Assembly: GCA_015680905.1 (NCBI GenBank)
Contig: CM027377.1
Location: 28,730,501-28,794,500 of the forward strand
Origin: Coptis chinensis
Taxonomy: Eukaryota; Streptophyta; Magnoliopsida; Ranunculales; Ranunculaceae
Direction of reading: 5' to 3'
Length of the DNA: 64,000 nt
Within the stretch, counting starts at the first letter, position 1, and each line of letters opens with the position of its first letter. Positions 1 to 11,104 of the stretch are shown in pieces. The notes beneath the pieces were generated by a model. The model did no database searches, was not told the origin of the DNA, and worked only from the letters and a program-made list of their open reading frames with translations. Position numbers and translations under genes: made by a program.

Positions 1-17
1 GTCTCATTAAATGTAAT

Positions 18-936
18 ATGATGTCTTTAAATCCCATTATGGTGGTAGAAATTTTTGATGTATGGGGCATTGATTTCATGGGTTATTTTCCTATTTCTCA
101 CGGTTTTATTTATATTCTTGTTGTCGTGGACTACGTTTCCAAATGGATAGAGGCTATGGCTTGTCATAGCAATGACCATAAGACAGTTGTGTTTTTTTTA
201 AGGAATACATATTCTGTAGGTTTGGCATCCCTAAAGCCATCATTAGTGATGGCGGAACGCATTTTTGCAATCGAGTTGTTGCTTCATTAGTGAAGAAGTA
301 CAGAGTTACCCATAAGGTGGCTACTCTTTATCATCCACAGACTAGTGGCCAAGTAGAAGTCTCTAATAGAGAAATTAAAAAAATATTAGAAACAAATGTA
401 AATCCTAATAGGAAAGATTGGTCTAAGCGTCTAACTGATGCCTTATGGGCATATCGGACAGCTTTTAAAACTCCTATAGGTATGTCTCCCTTTAGACTTG
501 TGTTTGGAAAACCCTGTCACTTGCCCGTTAAATTGGAGCACCGTGCTATGTGGGTTATAAAGAGCCTTAACTTCAATATGAATGAGGCAGGTGTCAAGCG
601 CAAATTACAATTAAATGAGCTTGAAGAAATTCGTAGTGATTCTTATGATCTTGCGAAGGATTATAAAGCTAACATGAAATGTGTTCATGATAAACAAATT
701 TTGCGTAAAGAGTTTGTGGTTGGTCAAAGGTTTTGCTTTACAACTCTCGTTTGCATATTTTCCTTGGTAAATTAAAAACCCGTTGGTCTGGTCCTTTTCT
801 GGTTACTGAAGTCACCCCTTACAGGGCAATCACCTTGGTAAATCCCAAGGACAACAGTACCTTTCAAGTTAATGGCCAACGGTTAAAACATTTTCACAAG
901 TTAATGTCCCCAGATGTGGACGATGTCCTTTTATAG
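18..936 (+). pseudogene. Athila-type integrase C-terminal part, frameshifted
   Basis: Integrase inserts retrotransposon cDNA into host DNA. Three overlapping frames (18-290, 290-775, 733-936) together cover the core from the first catalytic Asp region (WGIDFMG) through the [17 protein letters not shown] block to a C-terminal domain (TRWSGPFLVTEV). At least two frameshifts, near 285 and 745, break the frame, and the second core Asp region is damaged at the first one. The N-terminal zinc-binding part is before the window. Reading stops at the TAG ending at 936, as expected for the end of pol in this lineage. Confidence 0.8.
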
Positions 937-1885
937 GACCCTGTCTATGAGGACTAACCTTTGATGTTTGGTGTACTTCCTTTCATTTCCATATATTGGT
1001 GAGTGCACCATTCAAATATCCGGGCCCTCCCTTTGGAGTATGTGGCTGCAAGTACTAGATCCTAAGTCCACATTTAACATAATTCACGTTTTCCACTCTT
1101 GCATGTTTTCTCAATTTTTTAGTCATGTTTCTCTATGGAGTGAATTATGTTTTTATTGCTTTATTGTTTTCCTTTCTATTACACCTTATTCATAAAAAAA
1201 ATAAAAATTATTAAAACCATAAAAATAGTAATCTAGCAAGTCTCGGAATCTAACTTTAAAAGACCCACGTGTTTAAACAAATTTTCTAAACCATGTTTTC
1301 AAAAATTTGTTTGGGGGTGGGGTGTTTGGTCTTTCCTTTCTTGATCTCTCAACTTCCTATTCTTGTTGTTTATACCATTTAGTCGTATTTTGATTTGGGT
1401 TGACACTATCTATGAATTTAGATTTCTTTTGATCACATAACTTATATCATTCACGCACTTTGAGGCGTTTTCCTTTTTCTTATATGTCGGCCACTATTAG
1501 ATTTGAGTTTTTTATAGATTATTGGATTGTACACTCTTTGATGATTGTTTTCATAGCTCATTTCACAAAAATCGGACTGTTAACGAATCGGGTATTTCAA
1601 TTTTAAGATATACGAGGCATGGGACAGGATGGATATTATCTGTATTGTTTTGGGCTTGGGCCCAACAAACTAAACCCTAACCCCATCGCATTTTCTTCTT
1701 TTTTCTCCACGCCTCCATCAAACAAAAAGAAAAACACACGAACAAACCAAAACCCAAGAAAAGCTAACGCGCGTACGCCCTCGAGTCGTGCCTTAACCTC
1801 CTCACAACCCACACTCAAATTTCGATCGAGTGATCCTCTCGCTAAACCCTTCTTTGCATTAACCCCAATTTTCGAAATTCACACA
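937..1885 (+). other. Spacer between integrase and env-position ORF
   Basis: AT-rich and without a supported gene. It contains a polypurine-tract-like motif, TTTGGGGGTGG, at 1310-1320. The same motif lies next to the 3' LTR of this element. The short open frames here have no recognisable domain. Confidence 0.6.
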
Positions 1886-3019
1886 ATGGATCCATCACAA
1901 CCCAAGATTCTTCCAGAACAAGTTTTTGATTTGCTTCAATTCTCACCCTTTTACTGTAACGAGATGATTAGTAGGAAGTGGTAAAGTTTGTGGTATTCTA
2001 TGAATGATTTTTATCACACCGACTTGGTGTATAGTTTTTATAAGAAGAAGGAGACTGAGGGTCGTCAGGTTTTTGTGACGGTGGGTGGTAGTAGGAGGGA
2101 GTTGGATACAGCTGTGTTGTCTGGGATTCTAGGCATTGGGCAAAGGCCACTCGTACACATGCTGCAGGAATCTCAGTTTGGCGGGATTGGTCCTTTAATG
2201 ACTGAGCCCGTTTTGGAAGGACAGTACAATGCTGGCTCATATTGTGTCCGACAGTCGTCTCTGAGGAAGAACCAGTTGGTTGTCACTCAGTGGGTTGGTA
2301 GGAATATTATTGGCTCCACGAAAGTGAGTGACGTCAATACGAATTGCATGCACGTTCTCTGGATACTTCAGAAGAAAAGGTATGATTTTTGTATCCTCGA
2401 CTTTTTGCTCAGTGAGATTAGGTTAGTTGGTGTATATACAACCCCTTTCCCTACTTTGATTACCAAGATTATGACGATATGGGGCTGTGTTCTGAAGACT
2501 GATAGGATTAAATTGAAGGAGCATTCGAATCCACGAATTTATAAGGAATGTATTCAGAAGAGGTGGAATGTGCCTGAGGTTTTGGCTGCGGAGATAGAAT
2601 CGGATAAGGATGAGGACGACGACATGTCATGTTTTGATGCCGGAGTTTGGGATAGGGCTACTACGGATGAAGCCTATGCCTCCTTACTTTATCGAGGCAT
2701 GCGAACTATCCATACTCAGTATGAGGAGATTTAGACGATGCAGGGTACCATTACCTATAACCAGACCGAGCTTCAGAACAATATTCAGCAGCTAGCGGAT
2801 TGTCATAAGGATCTCCAACCTAACATGGAGATTCTCGTCCAGCGGGATAATGAGCGTGGGGAAACCATGAATGCATTTATGGAGCAGCAACGAAGATTTC
2901 AAGTTGAAGTTCTCTTACGCTTGCCACCTCATGAGGGTTCTTCTTCTGATGAATATGGGAGGCATGAGCGTCGTCGACGCAGGACGGATGACTCTGGCCC
3001 ATCCTCGTCTCGTGGCTAG
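1886..3019 (+). pseudogene. ATHILA ORF-1-like ORF in the env position, two in-frame stops
   Basis: One reading frame runs from the ATG at 1886 to the TAG ending at 3019 (about 378 codons). It is interrupted by TAA at 1982-1984 and TAG at 2732-2734; the frame is the same on both sides of each stop. The body resembles the plant ATHILA ORF-1 family (Pfam PF03078 by memory), for example the segment VFVTVGGSRRELDTAVLSGI. An acidic stretch near 2600-2630 is followed by a Gln-rich, probably coiled-coil tail (2738-2890) and a basic Arg/Ser-rich end. I see no convincing signal peptide or transmembrane helix, so an envelope function is not supported by this copy. Position between pol and the 3' LTR is the main reason for comparing it with env. 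Confidence 0.65.
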
Positions 3020-5780
3020 TTTTATTGTTTTATTGTTGTGTTAAGACTATTTTCCCTGTTTTTAGTAAATTTTGATTCTGAATTGTTTAGTTAATTAAGT
3101 AGTTAAGTTTGAATTATGTATTTGTTATTTTAAATTTGAAGTTGTTTTAAATTTTGGCATATGCTATGTTTTGTATCGTGAATCCCACCCTTCCAACTTG
3201 TTTGGGGGTGGACTTATTTATTTAGCAATGCCTCTAATCATATCCATGTATTTTTTTTTTTTTTTTGGATTTATCATTGCCTGCTTTATAAGGATCGGTT
3301 TATGTGAGTATGTTGCTAAATTAGTGTAGCTAGAATTAACTAGTGTTGTTTGGTGCAACCTTAAGGAGTCGTAATTAGATGATTGCTATTTTAATTCCAG
3401 CCAAAAAGCTATTGGTTTGGTTTTGGAGTATGCATCTTCTCTGTTTCTATTTTTGGATTTAGAAATGTCTTTTTCCATCATGTTGCCTTAACTAGTTGGG
3501 AAACTTGTGGAACTTAGAAACTAGACCTCTATAAATACAGGGTTCACTCTCAACTTAACATCACACCTCTCACTTTGCACCTCTCACTTTACCTTTGATT
3601 TTCACTTCATAGCACTTCTAATACACTGAGCACGCACGCCCCCTATTTTGCCTATACTCAGAGCGCGCACGCCCCAAAAACACTGGAATTTTGTCTGTCT
3701 TAGTTTGTCGAATCATGCTATGTTTCTTTCCTGAGTTTTGTGCCCGTTTCACGGATTGGGTTGGGGTTGACATTGTAAGACCCACCAACTACATTATACG
3801 CTCTTTATGTGTAATGATTTGGCCGGGGTGGAGGCTACAACCTAATTGGGTTGCCCCTTACACCCATCCGACCAAGTGGTGCTTGACAGGTTAGCGATTG
3901 TAGATGATAAATGGCGTGAGGCTTGACAAATTATCATGGCATGGCAGGATGCAAAGGAGTCTCACTTCTTTATAGAAGAGGAGGACAACATTTAAATGCT
4001 AGATATGAGGTAAGTTTTATTTTTTTTGTTAGTGTCTGCTTATGTCCCAAGCAATTTAATTTTTATTATTCCCATAACGGGTGAAACTCATATAGAGTTA
4101 TGTCTATTTTTTTTTTTTATTATCTATATTAGTATGTTCTAAATTTGTTTTGTAGGTGTTCTTCAATTTTCATGTGTTTCCATGGTATTTCCTACCTTTT
4201 TTATTTAATACTTTGAGGACAAAACATGTTCTTGTTTGGGGGTGGCATAGAAACACGCGTAATTTAAGGCACCTATTAGGATATAATACATGTATAAAAT
4301 GCACTTGTTTTCTAGTAATATATATAAACAGTTTATGATATATACTTAGGAAATAATGGTATTGTTTCTTTCTCCATGATGATATTAATATAAAAGTTTC
4401 ACGTTAGCTATTAAATTAGAATAGTTATTAGAAATTTAGGTTAATATGTAGATAATAATCATTGCATCTTTTCATAAATATATTGCATGAGCATCTATGT
4501 TTGTATTGGCAATAAGTTTCTGAAATCTAGGCTATATATTTATTCTACAAATCCTGTAAGAAGATAGCCTAAAGCCATATATGAGTGAAATATTTGAGAA
4601 ATGACATAAGGGAGAAGTAAATTCCGAATAGAGAAATCACACGTCCACTTGCTTGATCACTATACCATTAGGCCTTTTTTGGATTGATATAGCCAGAAAT
4701 TCAAACATATATTAAATTATTTTTCGTTAGTCTCCCCTCTGAGCCTTTCTTTAGCCTTTCATAAACCGACAAATCGTTTACCTTTTTACAAAAAAAATAG
4801 AAATAAAGATCAGCCTACCCATTTTTGAATGAGCCTGAGAATAGAGATGAAATGAAGAAGAGAAGGACATGTGAAACCAAGAATTTGTTCGTTGCTTCAA
4901 ATAAGAAAAGGAAGTTTCCATCCAAAGAAAATAAAATAATAAATAAATAAAATAAAAAGTTAGAACTCCAAAAACATAATCAAAGGAGTCAAAAACCAAA
5001 AGCCAAAAGAAAAAGAAAAAAATGGCTAAGGATGAAAACAAAGTGTAGAAGCAAAGTAAGAATAAAGTTTTCTCTAGTTACATAATATGAAGACTCTATC
5101 ATCTCAAACTTGTCCTTTTTGAATATCCATTTTCTTCATTCTTAAACCATCACCTAATCTCTAAAATACCTAATAAAGACCTCTAACTCAATTAGGAATA
5201 GGTTAGTGTGATAGTAAGTGGCAGATGTGTTTGATGGACTTTGGCTTCCTTGTGTGTCATTGAGATTGTAAGGTAAAGTGTGCCCACTACACACTGGAGT
5301 GAGTGAAACTTGAGTGGAAAAATTAGAGTGTTTTTGTCTTGACATATATGTGAGGACCTACTGAAGGACGATATTCCAAAGTTTCAGAAATGGACCTGTT
5401 ATTGCATTTCATAGCATAGTTCATTATATATATGTTTATCTGTAGATGATTGATTATTATGCATTAGCTTAGATTTCGAATTGATTATTCTGTATTCATT
5501 GCTAGTGAGATGTATAGATATCTGAGAATAAAGTATGAAACAATAATTTTATTTCTTAGTCGTTGTAGTATAGATGAAGTTTGTGAGTACCTTCTCAGAA
5601 AAACTCTCATAAGGCTATAACGTGTCCACTAGGGAATTCCTAGTGGTTTAAGGCCTTATTGCATATGGTAAATGCAATCGCATTTAACGAAACGAGATTA
5701 GTTAGAATTCCATTTTTGGTCACTTAGTTTAATTTCTCATATTTGTTGGAGTACAAGCAAAATGGTGTTTGGGGGTGGTT
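3020..5780 (+). other. Non-coding 3' region of the Athila-like element
   Basis: AT-rich sequence without a supported gene. A 16-base T run lies near 3251. TTTGGGGGTGG occurs at 3201-3211, 4235-4245 and 5768-5778. Only the last copy is at the LTR edge. A sequence resembling an internal short transcript start (TATAAATA near 3531) is present but is not supported by anything else. Confidence 0.55.
5768..5778 (+). other. Polypurine tract at the 3' LTR edge
   Basis: TTTGGGGGTGG lies two bases before the proposed LTR start. A purine-rich tract just inside the 3' LTR primes plus-strand DNA synthesis in LTR retroelements. This is the expected place and composition. Confidence 0.6.
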
Positions 5781-7089
5781 TCATAAGAGCCCAAAACTAT
5801 AGTTTTAACCCTTTAATAATATTACATTTAGACCAATTATGTGTATAATAATAAGAGTTAGTATTGTTTACGTGATTTTGTGTATTTCAGGTATTGGAGT
5901 TAAATATGTAAAGAAACATGTCACTTTTGCAATAGAAAGGAGCAAAGGTTGGTTGCTAAGAAGTTCTATATTTAAAGGTCAAGATTCAAGGGGAAAAAGC
6001 TTTTTTAAAGCCCAGTCAAAGCTGAAAAGTCAAAGCCAACGCAGACAGAAATAGAGCAGAAAAGTCAACAAAACTTCCGTAAGCCATATCTTTAGACTCA
6101 GACCTCGGAATTGGGCCTATTATATGTCAAAACGACCGGCTCGGAAAGAGAGTTCTAACGGTTTAGGCCTTAATCCAATCAGAGGAGCAAAAATAGATGA
6201 AAAGACTTTTGCAGTAATGTCCAATAGAGAAACCCTTTTTGGACTTAAGTAATTAGGTTTTGGGCTTGTTTTCATGGTCCAAAACATGGCTCCAAAGCCC
6301 ATGCATGAAATTGTAAACCTAGCCCTCTCTTATATAAAGAGGACTAAGGCATAACTCTTAAGTACCTAGGATTTAATTCGTATACTCTTTCATTAGTTTT
6401 AAGTTAGTTAATTATTCAATACTTAGTCTTTAATATAGTTTCAATTAGATTAATAAAAGTCAAGTTATTATTCTTCATTATGTCTTCTTTTTATTTCTCT
6501 ATTAATGATAATCTAATGACTTCTAGCTAAACCTCCATTAGAAGGGTTTGATGAAGCTTAATAAAGACTTGATGTGTTAGTTAGGATTATTGCTTTTAAA
6601 AGTTTTACTCTAGTAGGTTAGTTGATTTACCATGAGAATGGATTGAACTTTCTCACATGCAATTATTAGTTGGCAGAGATTGCCATGAATAATTAGAGAT
6701 CAAATACTTAATCTTTATTGGTTAGAATTACAATAATCTACACTAGCATATTAGGAATAAATCAAAGTGGAATCAAATCCCCCTAATCACTTATCCATAT
6801 TCACATCTTAGTATTTAATTGCCATAATATAAGTTAGAACAATTTAATTAGTTAAATTTCCATATTAGTATAATCACAATCCATTACTCTCATTACGTTT
6901 TGTTAGAATCGTTTAAACCTTTGAAACTTACGTCTAAGAAACTAAGAGTGGAACGAATTCTCTACTCCATATATTGTATGATATACGAAAGTAGATAACG
7001 TTGATCATCTAGTAATAAATAGCTTTAGTTTTACTTATTCATAGCATAACTAGTTAAGAGTAGGTAAAACTATTATTTTACATTTATCA
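5781..7089 (+). repeat. 3' LTR of the Athila-like element
   Basis: The proposed start TCATAAG aligns with the TGATAAG start of the solo LTR at 12826 (one G-to-C change), and both continue to an AACCC block. The end TTATCA at 7084-7089 is the near-inverse of the start. A TATA box (TATATAAA, 6331-6338) sits in the middle, fitting a U3/R promoter. The GTGGAACGA block near 6948 is also shared with the solo LTR near 14327. There is no second LTR in the window, so boundaries rest on these comparisons. Confidence 0.65.
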
Positions 7090-7188
7090 CCGACCTAGAT
7101 GCATAGATGAGTGTTACCGTCCTGGTGTGATGGACACTTACTTAATATTACTGGAAGTGTATATTACTCCCTCATACAACCCCCTCTC
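7090..7188 (-). repeat. Remnant of element A 3' LTR plus polypurine tract
   Basis: Positions 7090-7166 are the inner end of an LTR, followed at 7167-7188 by a pyrimidine-rich run (CTCCCTCATACAACCCCC and on). Read on the minus strand this run is a polypurine tract. Element C has the same order: LTR end, then CTCCCTACACGCCCTCTCC at 48072. The outer part of the LTR is missing, replaced by the Athila-like element. Confidence 0.55.
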
Positions 7189-7515
7189 AGCAGGTCGCTT
7201 GTTATTGTGTAGCGATCTGATGAGAGATTTAAGTTATCACGTGGATGGCATGTGGGACGGTTGATTTGAAAAGTTGCAACTGAACCGCCTCGTAATATGG
7301 GGAGACGTGGCACGTTAGGGTTAAATTAAATGATTGCGTTGCTTTGGAAAATGAACCAGTGGCTTGTGATATATGCCTAGAGAACTGAAACGTTCGTCAT
7401 TTGCATCCTTGAGTTCGAAAGGCACATGTTAGTCTCTGCCATTTTTGCTTTGTGTTTCCTTTTCTTTGTTGCTTTTTTCTTTTGTTTGGTTCACTAGGTT
7501 TTAGCTATCATTTAT

Positions 7516-9830
7516 TTGTTATTGGTGAGTTGTACAAGAAGAGAAAGTATATCTGATTCAGATGATACTCGATCTGAGAAGATTCGAGATGTTTCATTAA
7601 GTGAGGAGATACAAGAGGTTGGTTCTGATTCTGTGGTCATGGTGGCAATCAGTTCTGGTGCATCATCCTCTAGTGGGTTGCCTCCTAGGGTAGTAGACAA
7701 GTGAGCTCTGAAAAGCTTTGGTGATTTGAGGTGTGCGTATGATATTCGTGGAAGCGATCTGGAGAGTCACGAACTGGGTAAGGAAGCTGACGTTTTTAGT
7801 AACGCTTTTGTCCCCCGTGACTATGGTGCGGTTATCTGCGAGGGGCAACTGAGAGCGGGGTTGAGGTTACCGTTGTCTAGGCTGACATGTGAGTTTTTAA
7901 ATTTTTGTGAGAAAGCGCCCTACCAATTTGTTGGGAACACATGGCGTTTGCTTAGAGTATTTGACCTTTTGAATGAGAGTGGAGAATACAACATTGGTGT
8001 TGCGGATATTGCTGAGCATTTTGTTGTGAAACGATATAGAGCTAATAATTTTAGCTTATAGACGTTGACTGGGAAGTCTAGCATTCTGGATGGGGTTAGT
8101 AACGAACCCTGGGAGAAGAGGCCATTTTTTATAGTTGGGAATTATTGTACCTCTGGGTTTAGTGTGGAGACTAGGGTTTGTAATTTTACTGGTACGTACT
8201 AAGTTGTTTGGTTGATCCATGCCTCTGTTTGTATGTTGATAAGTTTGTGCTATAACGAACTAACCTTTGACTTTTTTATGTTACAGAGGTCGTTATTGCC
8301 AGAAGGAAAGGGTGTAGTGTGATAGAGAAGTTTGCTCGTCTAACTCGTGCTGAGAAGCGAGAGAAGTTGCCTGAAGTGGCCAGCTACTTTGTTGAAAGAG
8401 GAGGATGCGGGATCAGGGCAAAGAGGAAACAGCAAAAGAAGAGGTCCAGAGGACAGAACGTGATTACATCATCAAGTGGTTTAAGCATGGAGCGTGAGGA
8501 CAATGGCATTATCAGTAGGGAGGCCAGGAACAATAGTCAGTCTGCTCAGGAGCAACCTAGCGGTGGGGCTGGTGGTAATAGGTTGGTGAGGCGACCTAAC
8601 GGTGAAAGGTCTGAGGTCGCTACAAGGGGGAGAGGGCAGGAGGACGCCTCCTTCGACCTGGATGACATCACTGCCAGTCTTCGTGAGCGGAAGAATACAT
8701 TGAAGAGGAAGGCTGGGGAGTCTGAAGGGCAGAGCTGTGAAGGTCGCTAAAGGGTATGGGTATGTTGTTGGGAGCAGCTCTGGTGTTGGTAGTGTTGAGC
8801 AAACTGGAGGGAAGACCGCTCGTAGTTCAAGGTTGAGGGCCCAGGTCGATTTCAGTATTTTGAGGTAGTTGTGGTACTGAAATTGCTTTGATCCCTACTG
8901 CTGGCAGGGTGAAGGAGATAGGGGTTGCCAAGGATAGTGGGAAGAGTTCTTCTGGTAAAGGTAAGGACATTTTGGAACACAATCTGGAGTATGTGCATGA
9001 GAGGTCGGGACAAAAATAGTTCGTGAAGAGGTCAGACATTAGTTACATGTTTGCACCTATAGCAGCTTGTTTACTATAGGGGATGATGCTCAATGGAGAT
9101 AGGAATGATCTTGATTCTAAGGGTCTAGAACAGAACCTGAGGGCTATGGACCTGGCGCACTGTTTGGTAAGCGATCAAGCTGTCATTGTTGGATTGATTT
9201 TTCACTCTTTCATATATTTGCATTGAAATGTACACTTGTGTGATGCTGTGATCTTCTTTTGGTGCAGTTGATGGCTGGTTATCAAAAGTTAAAGACGGCA
9301 GCTCAATTTGCTGAGATGGAGAAGGGTGAGGTCGAGGCTTTGAAGGACAAGCTGGTGTCTGTTCGGGTGGTGCAGGAGTCGGAGAAGAAAGAGTTGGATG
9401 ATGTGAAGGCACAGCTCGTCTCAGTGACTCTAGAGAAGACGGTAGCTGTCAACATGGTGAGAGACCTGGAAGGGAAGTTAGCCATAGCTAACAACTTCGC
9501 CCAGAAGTGTAAAGGGGTCACACTGCAGGCTAAAAGGGCCTATGACAGATGTGCCTTGAACTAGAAGAGATGGAGCAGAAGTATGAGCAGCTCAGAGAAG
9601 AGCATGAACGTGGAGCTTTGGGTGAACGAGAGAACACCTCACCCGAAAATACAAGTAATGCTCTTAATGTAGTGCCCTCTATTGCTGCCTCTGCCTCTGT
9701 TGATTTACTTCCTGTTATTGGCGAGCTGGAAATGAACACTGCCATCCCTCCTGATGCGACCGCCATAGAACCTGTCTCATCTTATGTGTTGGACCCTCTA
9801 CAAGTTGATACCTTTCACCATGTTGTTTGA
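7516..9830 (+). pseudogene. Antisense ORF (aORF) of Tat element A, spliced, degenerate
   Basis: The product resembles the plant 'putative gypsy type transposon' family (Pfam PF04195 by memory); its function is unknown. Three parts are visible: a Ser/Asp-rich N terminus (7516-7700), a globular domain (7726-8191) with GQLRAGLRLPLSRL and VGNTWRLLRVFDLLN, and a basic then coiled-coil C terminus (8287-8750 and 9268-9830). Two introns have GT-AG ends: 8192-8286 and 9167-9267. In-frame stops at 7702 and 8059, a stop ending at 8750 and a frameshift near 9555 break it. The strand is opposite to this element's pol. Homologues occupy the same position in elements B and C. The true start is uncertain. 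Confidence 0.7.
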
Positions 9831-10808
9831 TTTCTTCTTCTTTGAGAGTTGTGAGGTTTTTTAACATTTCTCTTGAATTTGTAATCTTATGCGAAAGTGG
9901 TGGAGATACAATAGAGCTGGTTTCCTGGGCTTGCCCAGGTAGTTCACCTTACTTATTGTTGTTGCATGGCATTGGCCAAATGCATTAAGAGTTGATAACA
10001 TGGGGCGACATAGGCAGTTCTCCTTTACTATCTGCTTTATTTTTGAGACCTTGACAAACTGGTTTCCACATAAGTGGCAGTTTAGTAGATTTAAAGAACT
10101 AGTTTCATGAGTGTGTCCAGGCAGTTCGTACTTGCACTTATGAAATGCATGTTTACTTTGAAGTATGATCTTACTTTTGTCTGAATGCTTGTAACTTTAA
10201 TATCTCATTAGGACTTGACCTAGAGACGTATGTTCTGTCGTCTAAGAAGACTTAGGATGCCTTTAAGCATTGTAGCCCGATTGAGTAAGCATTCTGCGAT
10301 AAGTTGATCCTCGAGTTGTAGGTATTCAACTAGTGAGAAGTGTTGGAGCTGTGAAGCCTTTGAGCTTGAGTGAGCATTGTAGCTTAAGTAAACTTGTTGC
10401 TCTTAGAGAGCAATATTCTTCACTAAGTTAACCCTAGAAATATAGGTTTTGAACTAGTGAGAAGTGTGTGAGCTATGTAGCTTTTAGCTCGAGTGAGCGT
10501 TTGATCGTACAGAACGTTTGAGCTCTGGGGAGAGTTTAAGTTCGTTTGAATGTTTTGCTCTTAGAGAGCATTCTGCACTTAGTTGACCTTAGAAGTATAG
10601 GTCTCCAACTAGCGAGAAGTGTTAAGGCTAAGTAGCATGTGAGTTATGTAACCCTGAGCTCGAGTGAGCATTTTAATGTGGAGAACGTTTAAGCCCTATA
10701 GAGCGTTTTAGTTCGAGTGAACGTTCTGCTCTTAGAAAGCGAGTTGTGCGTCTACTTGATAACATTGAGAGATACAAAATAAAAACTGTATGTATAATGC
10801 TAAAAGTA
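9831..10808. other. 3' region of element A between aORF end and pol end
   Basis: No gene is supported. The first 400 bp hold a segment with CTTGCCCAGGTAGTTC that recurs downstream of both aORF copies in element C, so it is a shared 3' flank of the aORF. The rest is taken up by the tandem repeat at 10301-10752. Confidence 0.5.
10301..10752. repeat. Diverged tandem repeat, three units, element A 3' region
   Basis: Three units start near 10301, 10424 and 10579, each with the order AAGTTGA/CCC, (T)AGAAATATAGGT, AACTAGTGAGAAGTG, AGCTCGAGTGAGC and GCTCTTAGAGAGC. Unit lengths are about 123, 155 and 170 bp, because some units contain extra sub-repeats of the AGCTCGAGTGAGC type. Element C has a related five-unit array in the same place. 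Confidence 0.75.
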
Positions 10809-11104
10809 AGAACTCATGAAAACGGAATTGTTTATTGATAAAATTTCTTTAACAAGAAAGTATTCCAAGGACATGAAAGTGCCTGTCCATCTTGGGTTTT
10901 GATCCAATATGCTCCATTGCGAATGACTCGTTCCACTATATAAGGGCATTCCCATAAGAACTCATGAAAACAAAATTGTTTATTGATAAAATTTCTTAAA
11001 CAAGAAAGTATTCCAAGGACGTGGAAGTGCCTGTCTATCTTGGGTTTTGATCCAATATGCTCCATTGCCAATAACTCGTTCCACTACATAAGGGCCTTCC
11101 CATG
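10809..11104 (-). repeat. 148-bp tandem duplication of the end of pol, element A
   Basis: The sequence from AGAACTCATGAAAAC at 10809 recurs at 10957 with few differences, giving two units of about 148 bp. Each encodes, on the minus strand, the end of integrase (RNGAYWIKTQDGQALSCPWN). The duplication adds a second copy of the C-terminal end and stop. Confidence 0.85.

Larger units (their letters stand above)
1..7089 (+). mobile_element. 3' half of an Athila-like Ty3/gypsy retrotransposon
   Basis: In order on the plus strand the segment holds an integrase C-terminal half, an untranslated spacer, an ORF in the env position, a long non-coding 3' region and a 1.3-kb 3' LTR. This order (pol, extra ORF, long 3' region, LTR) is typical of the Athila lineage. 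The integrase tail also has the Athila-type sequence following the core ([11 protein letters not shown], then NELEEIR). Gag, protease, RT and the 5' LTR lie beyond the window start. The right end abuts a remnant of Tat element A's LTR at 7090, which suggests that this element inserted into A. The coding parts are broken, so the copy is not autonomous. Confidence 0.75.

Noticed and set aside
1886-3019. Env-position ORF considered as a true envelope gene of an endogenous plant retrovirus
   Set aside because: No signal peptide, transmembrane anchor or fusion-like segment could be seen. Position alone is not enough, so it is called ATHILA ORF-1-like.
3531-3560. TATAAATA near 3531 as the promoter of a separate gene
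   Set aside because: No coding region follows and the area is retroelement 3' region.
4778-5041. Phe-rich hydrophobic minus-strand open frame at 4778-5041
   Set aside because: Composition follows the A-rich plus strand; it looks like a membrane protein only because poly-T encodes Phe.
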